Source of the DNA: Phycisphaerae bacterium
GTDB lineage: Bacteria; Planctomycetota; Phycisphaerae; UBA1845
Assembly (NCBI GenBank): GCA_029260135.1
Contig: JAJDDV010000187.1
Location: forward strand, 1 to 50,613
Direction of reading: 5' to 3'
Length of the DNA stretch: 50,613 nucleotides
The notes under the pieces were generated by a model that was given only the letters and a program-made list of their open reading frames with translations, was not told the origin of the DNA and searched no databases. Positions within the stretch are counted from its first letter, which is position 1. Each line of letters starts with the position of its first letter. Below, one piece after another: positions 36,133 to 46,906 of the stretch. The position numbers and the translations under genes were made by a program.

Positions 36133-36168
36133 GATCGAGCACCTCGGCGCTTGTGCGTGCGCTCGATC
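36133..36168 (+). other. Inverted repeat after the metalloprotease gene
   Basis: GATCGAGC (36133-36140) and GCTCGATC (36161-36168) form a perfect 8-bp stem around a 20-nt loop. It could end the metalloprotease transcript, but no T-run follows. The 168 nt between 36068 and 36237 hold no gene. Confidence 0.5.
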
Positions 36169-36183
36169 GCGGGAGGCGTCATG

Positions 36184-36211
36184 TGGTCAACGCGGCTGGC
36201 ACGGCTATGAT
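36184..36211 (+). promoter_or_regulatory. Possible promoter of the inositol-phosphate synthase gene
   Basis: TGGTCA (four of six bases match), a 16-nt spacer and TATGAT at 36206-36211. Transcription near 36218 would give a 20-nt leader to the ATG at 36237, in agreement with that start choice. Confidence 0.35.
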
Positions 36212-36236
36212 GAGCCGTTTTGGAAAGCCTGCCGCC

Positions 36237-37448
36237 ATGCCTAAAAAGGAACCCAAGGTCGGGTTGTGGATGATCGGCGCTTGCGGCGGTGTGGGAAGCA
36301 CCGTCGCACTGGGTCTTGCTGCGCTGCGGCGCGGGATCACCGAGTCCACGGGTCTCGTGACGGCGCTAGCGCCCTTTCGGCGTGCGGGTCTCGTGGCCCC
36401 CGCTTCCATCACTGTCGGCGGTCATGAGATTCGGTCATGCACGCTTCTGGATTCGGTCCGCGAATCCCAGTCGGGAGCCGGGCTGTTCAGCGCGGAACTG
36501 GTGAAGTCGTGCGGGCCTCAGCTTCGCTCTATGCAGCGTAATCTTCGGCCGGGCACACTCTGTGGCGCCGGGCCCACGATGCGACAGTTCGCGGATGCAT
36601 CCTTGCGTGTCGACGATCGGAGCCCGGCTGAGGCCGTCGAGCGCCTCTCGGCCGACCTTTCGGCGTTTCGACAACGGTGCAAACTGGACCACGTCGTTGT
36701 CATTCACGTCGCTTCTTCGGAGCCCCAACTTCGCAGACAGCCCGCGCACGGGGATTTCAAGAAACTCCAGCGGGCGATGCTCCGGCCGGGGTCGAACGTG
36801 CTGCCGGCGAGTTCGATTTATGCCCTTGCAGCGATCGAATCCGGTTGCGCGTACATCAACTTCACGCCATCCCCTGGGATGAAGATTCCCGCGTTGACGC
36901 GGCGCGCCGCCGAGCGCGGCATCGCCTATATGGGCAGCGACGGAAAAACCGGCGAGACGTTGGTGAAGTCGGCGCTGGCTCCGATGTTCGCGATGCGGAA
37001 CCTCTCTGTGCTCAGTTGGGTCGGAGAGAACATACTCGGGAATCGAGACGGAAAGGTTCTGCGAGACCCCGCCGCACGCGCCGGAAAACTGAATTCAAAA
37101 GACAAAACGCTCTCCCGGATTCTCGGGCGAAAGACGGTCACGGGTGTTTCGATCGACTTCGTGGAGTCGCTGGATGACTGGAAGGTGGCGTGGGATTTTA
37201 TCCATTTCGCCGGCTTTCTCGGGACCAAGATGAGCATGCAGTTCACATGGCAGGGCAGTGATTCGATTCTGGCGGCGCCGCTCGTGATCGATCTGGCTCG
37301 GTTGGCGGCACTGGAATGCGCGGCGGGTCGAAGCGGCGTCATGCGCCACCTGGCGTTCTTCTTTAAGGACCCGATCGATTCGGAAGAGCACGAACTCTCC
37401 GTGCAATGGCGACAGCTCGTGGAGCATGTCGCCGTCGCGCAAACATGA
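36237..37448 (+). CDS. Inositol-3-phosphate synthase (MIPS-like)
   Basis: A 403-residue member of the myo-inositol-1-phosphate synthase family, which converts glucose 6-phosphate to inositol 1-phosphate with NAD. The Rossmann start KVGLWMIGACGGVGSTVALG, then DDRSPAEAVERLSADLSAF, CAYINFTPSPGMKIPALTRR and the GSDGKTGETLVKSALAPMF segment with FHFAGFLGTKMSMQF-like residues match the family. The ATG 36237 is used because it directly precedes the conserved KKEPKVGLW; ATG 36210 and the frame start at 36153 would add 9 and 28 residues. It is 13 nt before the isomerase-like gene, so the two are probably an operon with UbiA. Confidence 0.9.
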   Translation: MPKKEPKVGLWMIGACGGVGSTVALGLAALRRGITESTGLVTALAPFRRAGLVAPASITVGGHEIRSCTLLDSVRESQSGAGLFSAELVKSCGPQLRSMQRNLRPGTLCGAGPTMRQFADASLRVDDRSPAEAVERLSADLSAFRQRCKLDHVVVIHVASSEPQLRRQPAHGDFKKLQRAMLRPGSNVLPASSIYALAAIESGCAYINFTPSPGMKIPALTRRAAERGIAYMGSDGKTGETLVKSALAPMFAMRNLSVLSWVGENILGNRDGKVLRDPAARAGKLNSKDKTLSRILGRKTVTGVSIDFVESLDDWKVAWDFIHFAGFLGTKMSMQFTWQGSDSILAAPLVIDLARLAALECAAGRSGVMRHLAFFFKDPIDSEEHELSVQWRQLVEHVAVAQT

Positions 37449-37461
37449 CCATGCAACCCTC

Positions 37462-38292
37462 ATGAAACTGGCATACAGCTCAAACGCTTACATGAAATGC
37501 TCGGTGATCGAATCCATCGATCGGATCGCCGATCTCGGTTTTCGCGGGATCGAACTGATGGCGGACGTTCCACACGTATGGCCGGCGACAACCTCCGACG
37601 AGGAAATCGACAGCATCCGTCGCCACCTTGAGGATCGAGGGCTGACCTTATCCAACGTCAACGCGTTTATGATGAACGCGGTCGGCGACTTCTGGCGCCC
37701 GTCGTGGATCGAACGTGATGACGCCCTCCGTCGTCAGCGCATCCAGCACACGATCGACGCGATCATCATGGCCAAGAAACTCGGTGCGCCCTCCATCACA
37801 ACGGAACCGGGAGGCCCGGTCGACGACGGTCAATCCCATGAAGCGGCTTTGGAGGTGTTCGCGAGCGGACTGGCCGAAGTCTTGCGGCACGCTGAGGAGG
37901 AGGGAATTCAGTTGCTCGTTGAACCTGAGCCTGGGCTTCTCGTTGAAGACTCCGCGCAGTTTCTGGATCTCGCGTTGCGTGTCGAGTCGCCGATGTTCGG
38001 TCTGAACTTCGACGTCGGACACTTCTACTGCGTGGGTGAACCGCTTCCGGTGACCATTGAACGACTTCAGCATCTGACCGCGCATTATCACATCGAAGAC
38101 ATCGCGGCCAATCGTGTTCACGAACACCTGATCCCGGGGCGCGGGGCGATCGATTTTGCCGCCGTACTGAGCGCGATCGGCGCCACAGGATATGACGGCT
38201 GGCTGACCGTGGAACTGTATCCGTACCTGGACGATCCGGATGGCGCCGGTCGAGAGGCTGCCCATCACCTCGCGCCATGGCTGTCGCGGTGA
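37462..38292 (+). CDS. Sugar-phosphate isomerase/epimerase-like TIM-barrel protein
   Basis: A 276-residue protein of the xylose isomerase-like TIM-barrel superfamily (AP endonuclease family 2 type). KLAYSSNAYMKCSVIESIDR and GFRGIELMADVPHVWP form the first barrel turns, followed by LLVEPEPGLL (metal-binding Glu), NFDVGHFYCVGE (Asp/His ligands), AHYHIEDIA and WLTVELYPYLDD (final Glu). All the usual divalent-metal ligands are present, so it should be active on a sugar phosphate or related polyol. The ATG 37462 is chosen because it begins the barrel; the frame opens at 37426 inside the upstream gene. The stop overlaps the UbiA start by 16 nt, so the two are translated together. Confidence 0.88.
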   Translation: MKLAYSSNAYMKCSVIESIDRIADLGFRGIELMADVPHVWPATTSDEEIDSIRRHLEDRGLTLSNVNAFMMNAVGDFWRPSWIERDDALRRQRIQHTIDAIIMAKKLGAPSITTEPGGPVDDGQSHEAALEVFASGLAEVLRHAEEEGIQLLVEPEPGLLVEDSAQFLDLALRVESPMFGLNFDVGHFYCVGEPLPVTIERLQHLTAHYHIEDIAANRVHEHLIPGRGAIDFAAVLSAIGATGYDGWLTVELYPYLDDPDGAGREAAHHLAPWLSR

Positions 38293-39167
38293 GACAAGCC
38301 CTTCGATCCCATTTCGATCTCGTGCGCATTCCCAATGTGGTTACGGCCGTTGCAGACATCGTAGCCGGGTTCCTCTACGTCGGCGGTCAACGGGATGAGT
38401 GGTCTGCGCTTCTGCTGCTCATCGGCGCCTCGGCATGCCTGTATGGTGGTGGGGCCGCGCTCAACGACGTTTGTGACGTCGTACGAGATCGCCGGGAGCG
38501 TCCGGAACGACCGATTCCCTCCGGACGGCTCTCCAGACGAAGCGCAGGAGCGGTGGCGGTTGCTCTTTTGGGACTCGGGTTGGCCCTGTCCATCGCCGTT
38601 TCCGGGCGAAGCGGGGCCGTCGCGGGACTGCTGATCCTCAACATTGTCCTTTACGATGTTCTGCTCAAGGAAACGTGGCTTGCGCCGCCGCTCATGGGAC
38701 TGTGCCGAGCGCTGAACTTGACGCTGGCGATGAGCCTTGCGGGGGACATCGCGCCATCGATCGTGGTTGTGCCAGTGCTCGCACTCTGGGTCTATACGAC
38801 GTCGCTGACACTGTTTGCCCGGTCTGAAACGAGTGTCACCTCCCGTCTACCGCTCATCGCCGGGGCGATCGGTATCGGTGCAGGCGTTGCCGGTCTGGCG
38901 TCCTTGGCATGGGTCCTGCCCAACGTGTATCTGTCGTTCTTGATCCCCGTGTCGGTGTTGGCGGTAGCATTGGTGTATCGAGGCGGATCGGTCGCAAGAA
39001 CAGCAACAACGGGTTCGGTTCAGCGCTGCGTAAAGACGTTTGTGCTTTCGCTGATCCTGTTCGACGCCTGCTTGGTTTGGGCGGCATGTGGGGTCGGCGT
39101 GGCGCTGGCTGTCGTCACGTTGATGATACCGGCGCTAGCTCTCCAGCGGTGGTTTCGTGTGGCGTAG
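38277..39167 (+). CDS. UbiA-family prenyltransferase (EboC-like)
   Basis: A 296-residue inner-membrane prenyltransferase with about nine hydrophobic segments. The first Asp-rich motif, ALNDVCDVVRDRRERPERPI (N63, D64, D67, D71), is the NDxxDxxxD site that binds Mg and prenyl diphosphate. The second lies in YDVLLKETWLAPPLMGLCRA. Its acceptor cannot be read from sequence. Its position right after an inositol-phosphate synthase and a TIM-barrel isomerase recalls the Ebo cluster, in which a UbiA-like EboC occurs. ATG 38277 overlaps the upstream stop by 16 nt. The next gene is convergent, 19 nt away. Confidence 0.9.
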   Translation: MAVAVRQALRSHFDLVRIPNVVTAVADIVAGFLYVGGQRDEWSALLLLIGASACLYGGGAALNDVCDVVRDRRERPERPIPSGRLSRRSAGAVAVALLGLGLALSIAVSGRSGAVAGLLILNIVLYDVLLKETWLAPPLMGLCRALNLTLAMSLAGDIAPSIVVVPVLALWVYTTSLTLFARSETSVTSRLPLIAGAIGIGAGVAGLASLAWVLPNVYLSFLIPVSVLAVALVYRGGSVARTATTGSVQRCVKTFVLSLILFDACLVWAACGVGVALAVVTLMIPALALQRWFRVA

Positions 39168-39186
39168 GCGGGCGTAGGGTCGCTGG

Positions 39187-40644
39187 TTACAGACGCTGAC
39201 AACCGGCCACCATAGCGCCGGGGGAGAAACCGCGCACGACCTCGCAGGGTCTACCGGTCTTGGCTTCGTAGTCACGCTGTATCGAGGCGATGGCGTCGCG
39301 CGCTCTTTCGGTGGGCTTCATCAGTACGGCGATGACTCCGCCGCAGCCACGACCGCTGATTTTCGCCCCGAAAATGTCATGGTCGAGTCCCAGGCGACGA
39401 ATCCGAGAAACGAGCAGGTCGGTCTCGACACTTCCCAGGCCGCAGCGCTGACCGTAACTCCAGTGCGATGCGTACATCAGCTCGCCGGCTTCGGCCAACG
39501 CTTCGGTACCGCCGCGTCGAATCGCGCGAGCGAGACATTCGACGAACTGACAAGCCCGCGCGTTCTCGTAGACGTGGTGCTCGGTTCGCGATCTCACCTT
39601 GTAGGCGAACGAGGGTTCCACTTCGGTGAGCGGGTCACCCGTTTCGCCAAACCGGTCGAGGAATTCCGTCCCTTTCAGAGACGTCGGGATTCGGTCTCGA
39701 AAACGCTCGACGTAGTCAGCGATGGAAATCCGAGAAAGGTGGCCATTCCAGTTGGTGTGCCCGCCGCCGTCATGCTGAATGATTCTGCCAATGAGCGCTT
39801 GGCCCATAAAGGACGCGCTGCGCACCCGTGCATACTTCTGGAGCGCGTCGCCGTGCTTCACGCCGGAGTCCAGCCCGATGACGGTGAAACCGCCAGAGAG
39901 CCCAATGGGGTCATCCCGTAAGCCCGAATCGGATCGTACGCGCATCAGTGCATTCGGCCGGCCGTGCAGACTACACATCGCGTCGCCGATACCGACGGGC
40001 GAGTCCAGCCATTTATTCTCGACGCGCTGTGCCAGCACCACCGACGTCAACGGATCGGGTAGAATGTCAAAGGCACCGGTCGCCGCGACCAGGGTTGCGG
40101 CCACCACCGCGGACGCCGCGCCAGCGTCAGACAGACTGTGTACGTCCGACCCGATCGCCACCGAAAGGCCGCCGCCGGGAACCGGGATCAGGCGTTCGCA
40201 CATCATCTCGACGATGGCAGCCAGTGCGCACCGCACGGCGTCCGAACGAACACCATGGAATGACGATCGGATTTTCGATTCGTCCACAGAGCCGGAATCG
40301 TCCGGCGTCAAGTCTGTCAGCGGGATGGACAACGGCTCTTCGTCGGCGGAGCCGACCGTCGTCACAACCCGGAGCATCCCGTCGGTGCGAGGCTGAACCC
40401 CCACGCAGACGTGCCGCGCGGTGGGCATGTTGACGATGAGCGAGCCCGTATATTCCGCGGATCCGCCGATCAGATCGAGCCGGCCCGGCGCACAAGCCAC
40501 GAAACGCGGAACCTCAGCCGTCAACGCCTCCAGAACGGCCGGAATCAGTGGGGATCGAGGTGCATCCGAAGCGTGTGACGGCGGCGCTGCCGGGGCGCGC
40601 GACGCCGAGGCCTGCACCCCGGTCATATTGGAGTCCACCGCCAT
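39187..40644 (-). CDS. GHMP-family sugar kinase (galactokinase/arabinokinase-like)
   Basis: A 485-residue cytoplasmic GHMP kinase. The N-terminal ACAPGRLDLIGGSAEYTGSL corresponds to the galactokinase signature. RTEHHVYENARACQFVECL and the C-terminal FGAKISGRGCGGVIAVL (motif 3) fit galactokinase or L-arabinokinase. The motif 2 segment that binds the ATP phosphates reads SLSDAGAASAVVAA instead of GLSSSAA, so the serine cluster is much reduced; catalysis is likely but not certain. The substrate sugar is unknown. The start ATG 40644 is followed by a second ATG at 40626 that may be the real one, since the first 30 residues are Ala/Pro-rich. It lies 24 nt after the DUF151 gene. Confidence 0.85.
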   Translation of the reverse strand: MAVDSNMTGVQASASRAPAAPPSHASDAPRSPLIPAVLEALTAEVPRFVACAPGRLDLIGGSAEYTGSLIVNMPTARHVCVGVQPRTDGMLRVVTTVGSADEEPLSIPLTDLTPDDSGSVDESKIRSSFHGVRSDAVRCALAAIVEMMCERLIPVPGGGLSVAIGSDVHSLSDAGAASAVVAATLVAATGAFDILPDPLTSVVLAQRVENKWLDSPVGIGDAMCSLHGRPNALMRVRSDSGLRDDPIGLSGGFTVIGLDSGVKHGDALQKYARVRSASFMGQALIGRIIQHDGGGHTNWNGHLSRISIADYVERFRDRIPTSLKGTEFLDRFGETGDPLTEVEPSFAYKVRSRTEHHVYENARACQFVECLARAIRRGGTEALAEAGELMYASHWSYGQRCGLGSVETDLLVSRIRRLGLDHDIFGAKISGRGCGGVIAVLMKPTERARDAIASIQRDYEAKTGRPCEVVRGFSPGAMVAGCQRL

Positions 40645-40668
40645 CCCGTCGCCCCCGAGCTACTAGGC

Positions 40669-41067
40669 TCAGCAAACTTCCTGAAGAATCGACTCGTCCA
40701 CGAAGATGGGAGTGTCGGTGCCCGCACCGACCGCCAGGGCATCGGAGGGTCTCGAGTCGACCTCGATCACCTCGCCCCCCCGACGCAGCACCAACTTTGC
40801 ATAGAACGTCGAGTCACGCAGCTCATTGATGACGATCTGATCGAGCTCATAGTCAAGATGACTGATCACGTTTTCGAGTAAGTCATGCGTCATGGGCCGC
40901 TGCACCAACACATGCCTGGTGCGGCGGTCGATCGCGTATCCCTCGTGCAAGCCGATCAAAATCGGAAACGCACGCTCGCCCTCGAGTTCACGGAGTACCA
41001 CCATGGCCATCTTCTCATCGTCGGCGTCGACGATCACGATGCGGGCGAGGGCCATCTTCACAAGCAT
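40669..41067 (-). CDS. Bifunctional nuclease domain (DUF151) protein
   Basis: A 132-residue single-domain protein of the bifunctional-nuclease (BFN, DUF151) family. FPILIGLHEGYAI, then RPMTHDLLENVI and the signature DSRPSDALAVGAG are all present. Plant members are reported to have RNase and DNase activity; bacterial ones are little studied. It starts at ATG 41067, one nt past the panB stop (41069-41071 on the minus strand), so the two are co-translated. Related BFN proteins often sit near metabolic genes without a clear link. Confidence 0.92.
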   Translation of the reverse strand: MLVKMALARIVIVDADDEKMAMVVLRELEGERAFPILIGLHEGYAIDRRTRHVLVQRPMTHDLLENVISHLDYELDQIVINELRDSTFYAKLVLRRGGEVIEVDSRPSDALAVGAGTDTPIFVDESILQEVC

Positions 41068-41068
41068 G

Positions 41069-41968
41069 CTAGGCTTCCCATCGGTCGGACGTCACCCTAG
41101 CAGCGTCCTTGCGGCTGTCAAGCAATGCCTGCTGCAACGCTTCGTATTCGGCCGGATCCATCGGAACGCTTTGCCGCGACGTAGGAAAGGCTCCCTCCGT
41201 TACGTCCGTCGCGTACGCTCTGAATGCCTCCACCAACTGCTCGTACAAGCGGGCGTACTGCTTGACCGAGCGCGGCGGGTGTCCCCCACCATACCCCAGC
41301 ATGTCGTGAAGGACCACCACCTGCCCGTCACACGACGCCCCGGAAACGATCCCGATGACCGGAAGCGCGGTCGATTCCGTCACGATTTGCGCCACCTCCA
41401 CCGGCACAGCCTCAAGAAGTAGTGCTACCGCACCGGCGTGCTCCATCATCTTGGCGTCTTCGATGATACTCAGAGCGTCCCCGGCCTGCTTGCCTTGGAT
41501 CTTGTAGCCGCCCACACTTTGAATGGACTGAGGTTTGAGTCCGAGGTGCGCCATAACAGGAATCGTCGCGGCCGACATGGCCTCGACCGTTTTGACCAGC
41601 CGCCGATCCACTTCGACTTTGACGCAGTCACACCCGGCCCGAGCCATGAACAGCCCGGCGTTGCGAATCGCATCTTCCGGGGATACTTGATAGGACAGGT
41701 ACGGCATGTCGCCGACCAGATACGCGGACGGTGCGCCTCGGCGCACGGCCTCGGTCAGCGTCACCATGTGCTCCACCGTGGCCGGGAGCGTCGTCGAATG
41801 CCCCAGGCAGACTTCGGCGTAGGTGTCGCCAACGAGCACGCTGTCGATACCGGCCTCTTCCATGAGCCTCGCCGTGCTGAAATCGTAGCACGTCAACATG
41901 GAGATCTTTTGCCCTTCGCGTTTCCGTGCCCGCAACGTGCCAATCGTGATCTTTCGTCGGCCGCTCAT
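41069..41968 (-). CDS. panB: 3-methyl-2-oxobutanoate hydroxymethyltransferase
   Basis: A 299-residue PanB, which makes ketopantoate from 2-oxoisovalerate and methylenetetrahydrofolate in pantothenate and coenzyme A synthesis. TCYDFSTARLMEEAGIDSVL and VGDTYAEVCLGHSTTLPAT hold the metal-binding Asp and substrate site; MPYLSYQ, CVKVE, PVMAHLGLKPQS, the ALLLEAVP stretch with the catalytic Glu, and DGQVVVLHDMLG follow. All catalytic landmarks are kept. It is the first gene of a minus-strand operon with DUF151 and the GHMP kinase, and no panC lies nearby. Its -10 box ends 8 nt before the ATG, so the mRNA may be leaderless. Confidence 0.97.
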   Translation of the reverse strand: MSGRRKITIGTLRARKREGQKISMLTCYDFSTARLMEEAGIDSVLVGDTYAEVCLGHSTTLPATVEHMVTLTEAVRRGAPSAYLVGDMPYLSYQVSPEDAIRNAGLFMARAGCDCVKVEVDRRLVKTVEAMSAATIPVMAHLGLKPQSIQSVGGYKIQGKQAGDALSIIEDAKMMEHAGAVALLLEAVPVEVAQIVTESTALPVIGIVSGASCDGQVVVLHDMLGYGGGHPPRSVKQYARLYEQLVEAFRAYATDVTEGAFPTSRQSVPMDPAEYEALQQALLDSRKDAARVTSDRWEA

Positions 41969-41976
41969 GGTCTATC

Positions 41977-42005
41977 AGCATAGGAGAATCCGTCGACCGA
42001 AGCAA
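41977..42005 (-). promoter_or_regulatory. Promoter of panB, suggesting a leaderless mRNA
   Basis: On the minus strand TTGCTT (plus 42000-42005), a 17-nt spacer and TATGCT (plus 41977-41982). Only 8 nt separate the -10 box from the ATG (plus 41966-41968), leaving room for no leader. Confidence 0.55.
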
Positions 42006-42068
42006 GATCCAGGCCCCGAACGCGGCTTTGAGTACACCCTGGCGTGGACTTCGCCTACGATAGGGACG

Positions 42069-42842
42069 ATGCCCAGGATTCACGACAACGCGATTGTGCT
42101 GGCACGGCACGATTTCTCTGAGACCTCCCAGGTTGTCGCGCTGCTCACACGCGATCACGGGAAGGTGCGTGCGATGGCCAAGGGGATCAAGCGTGGGACG
42201 AAGACACGATTTGCCTCCGGCATGGACCTTCTCGATATCGGCCATGTCGTTCTCATCCGCCGCGTGGAACGTGGCGAGGCGTTGTCTACGCTCACTGAGT
42301 GGAAGCAGACCCGGTCTCTACCCGCGTTGCGAGAACGGCTCTTTCGGATTCACGCGGCCCAATACTCCGCCGATGTGACCGGTCGATTGACGGAAGAGGG
42401 GGATCCGCATGTGGCGTTGTACGACGCGCTGGTGGAGGCGCTCGAATCGCTCGCGGTCGCGGATGAGCCGTTTCAGATCGTGGCCCGATTCCAGTATGCA
42501 CTTCTCGATTCGATCGGATCACTTCCCCGCTTCGAGGCCTGTGTCCATTGCGACCGACGGGAGGCGCTGACGCACTTTTCGTCGCACGAAGGCGGCATGA
42601 TCTGCGAATCGTGTGGTCCCAGGCAAACCGAGAAACACGCGGTATCCAATGCGACGTGCAGGGTCCTTTCGTCAGGCGACCTCGCAGCGCCGGCGGTTCC
42701 CCCGCGCGCTCCAGAATCAGAGAACGTCCCGCTGCCCGAAGCGTATCCCGGCCCGTTTCGATTGTTGGACTACCACATCTCCCACCTGATGGGAACGGAA
42801 TCGGTCATGTCTGCCAAGCTCCTATCGTATGGGCGGACCTGA
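42069..42842 (+). CDS. recO: DNA repair protein RecO
   Basis: A 257-residue RecO, which works with RecF and RecR in loading RecA at gaps. The N-terminal OB fold reads NAIVLARHDFSETSQVVALL, followed by RDHGKVRAMAKGIKRGTKTR. A zinc site is given by CVHC and CESC (CVHCDRREALTH, MICESCG). ATG 42069 is chosen because MPRIHDNAIVL begins the OB fold; the frame extends 57 codons upstream into the panB 5' region without homology. A -10-like TACGAT (42056-42061) ends 7 nt before this ATG and no ribosome site is seen, so the message may be leaderless. No good -35 is visible. Confidence 0.95.
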   Translation: MPRIHDNAIVLARHDFSETSQVVALLTRDHGKVRAMAKGIKRGTKTRFASGMDLLDIGHVVLIRRVERGEALSTLTEWKQTRSLPALRERLFRIHAAQYSADVTGRLTEEGDPHVALYDALVEALESLAVADEPFQIVARFQYALLDSIGSLPRFEACVHCDRREALTHFSSHEGGMICESCGPRQTEKHAVSNATCRVLSSGDLAAPAVPPRAPESENVPLPEAYPGPFRLLDYHISHLMGTESVMSAKLLSYGRT

Positions 42843-42894
42843 TCTGGTGCGGCGTGAATCGACGACATCAGACGGGCCACAGACGTCATCGCGT

Positions 42895-42922
42895 TTGACC
42901 GATACTAGATTATTGATAGGAT
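42895..42922 (+). promoter_or_regulatory. Promoter of ppdK
   Basis: TTGACC at 42895-42900, a 16-nt spacer and TAGGAT at 42917-42922. Transcription near 42930 gives a leader of about 45 nt that carries the AAGGA and AGGTG sequences before the ATG at 42974. Confidence 0.6.
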
Positions 42923-42973
42923 GAACCACGCAAACCCGGTAAGAACCACTACCGTTTTAAGGAACAGGTGAAA

Positions 42974-45979
<3,006 letters not shown>

Positions 45980-46033
45980 CGGTCGAGGATTCAACAACGA
46001 ACCGAAACACGCGGTACGGCGTGGATGGGGAGT

Positions 46034-46068
46034 CGGAGGCACGGACGCCGACGTCGGCGGTACCTCCG
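46034..46068 (+). other. Strong palindromic hairpin after ppdK
   Basis: A perfect 14-bp palindrome CGCCGACGTCGGCG (46046-46059) sits inside an outer pairing of CGGAGG (46034-46039) with CCTCCG (46063-46068). No T-run follows. It is 55 nt after the ppdK stop and could end or protect that mRNA. Confidence 0.55.
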
Positions 46069-46167
46069 CATGCTCCGTGTGGCGGGCGTGCTCACCGGTT
46101 GGGCGAGCTTCCCATGGCAAGAAAGCCGTCGAAGCGTCTCGCCGTGCATCTGGAACCATACGCCCTA

Positions 46168-46195
46168 GGGACAACACACCGGATTCCGTTACAAT
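46168..46195 (+). promoter_or_regulatory. Possible promoter of aat
   Basis: GGGACA (four of six matches), a 16-nt spacer and TACAAT at 46190-46195. It would give a leader of about 65 nt. It is the only plausible pair in the 288-nt gap. Confidence 0.4.
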
Positions 46196-46267
46196 CGGAG
46201 GGCGGTCCGCGCCGGTGCGCGGTCTCGGTAGACGACTTCGGACGATCTCGGATCCTGGGCTGCCTCG

Positions 46268-46906
46268 ATGGACCCACAGCTAGCGCCGGACAGGCTCCTG
46301 ACCGCCTACGCCTCGGGTATCTTCCCGATGGCGGACGACGAAGGCGAGATTCACTGGTACGCGCCGGACCCCCGCGCCGTCATCGAACTGGATTCGTTCA
46401 TCGTCCATCGATCCCTTCGGTCCGTGATTCGACGCGGCGACTTCGAGCTGAGCCTCAATCAGGGGTTCGACGCGGTGATGCGCGCCTGCGCCGATCGGTC
46501 GGAGGGGACGTGGATCTCTTCCGACATCGCCGAGGCCTATGGTGCGTTGCATCGGCTCGGCTTCGCCCATAGTGTGGAGGCTTGGCAAGACGGTACCCTC
46601 GTCGGTGGACTCTATGGAGTCGCGGTCGGCGCCGCGTTCTTCGGTGAATCGATGTTCCACCGGGCGACGGACGCCTCCAAGGTGGCCTTGGTCCACCTCG
46701 TAGAACACATGAAAGAGCGAGAGTTCGAGTTGCTCGACGTTCAGTTCTCCACGGACCACCTCCGTCAATTCGGGGCCGTGGAGATCCCACGGAACGAGTA
46801 TGGTCGGAGGCTTCGACAGGCCGTAGTGCTGGAGCGGGCTTTCATGCCCGGTGGAGAAGGTGCCCACGTGGTATTACCCGAGGATGATGCCGCCACCCGT
46901 GAGTGA
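46268..46906 (+). CDS. aat: Leucyl/phenylalanyl-tRNA-protein transferase
   Basis: A 212-residue Aat, which adds Leu or Phe from tRNA to N-terminal basic residues and marks proteins for ClpAP. LLTAYASGIFPMADDEGEIHWYAPDPRAVI is the family opening, followed by SEGTWISSDIAEAYGALHRLG, AHSVEAWQ, LVGGLYGVAVGAAFFGESMF and LLDVQFSTDHLRQFGAVEI. All are near-canonical. ATG 46268 fits the known start. The DUF115 gene that follows overlaps the stop in each of its likely starts except a GTG at 46899, which overlaps it by 8 nt. Confidence 0.96.
   Translation: MDPQLAPDRLLTAYASGIFPMADDEGEIHWYAPDPRAVIELDSFIVHRSLRSVIRRGDFELSLNQGFDAVMRACADRSEGTWISSDIAEAYGALHRLGFAHSVEAWQDGTLVGGLYGVAVGAAFFGESMFHRATDASKVALVHLVEHMKEREFELLDVQFSTDHLRQFGAVEIPRNEYGRRLRQAVVLERAFMPGGEGAHVVLPEDDAATRE

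Noticed and set aside
41898..42068. 57-codon upstream extension of recO
   Set aside because: It overlaps the panB 5' end and has no homology; the OB fold begins at the ATG at 42069.
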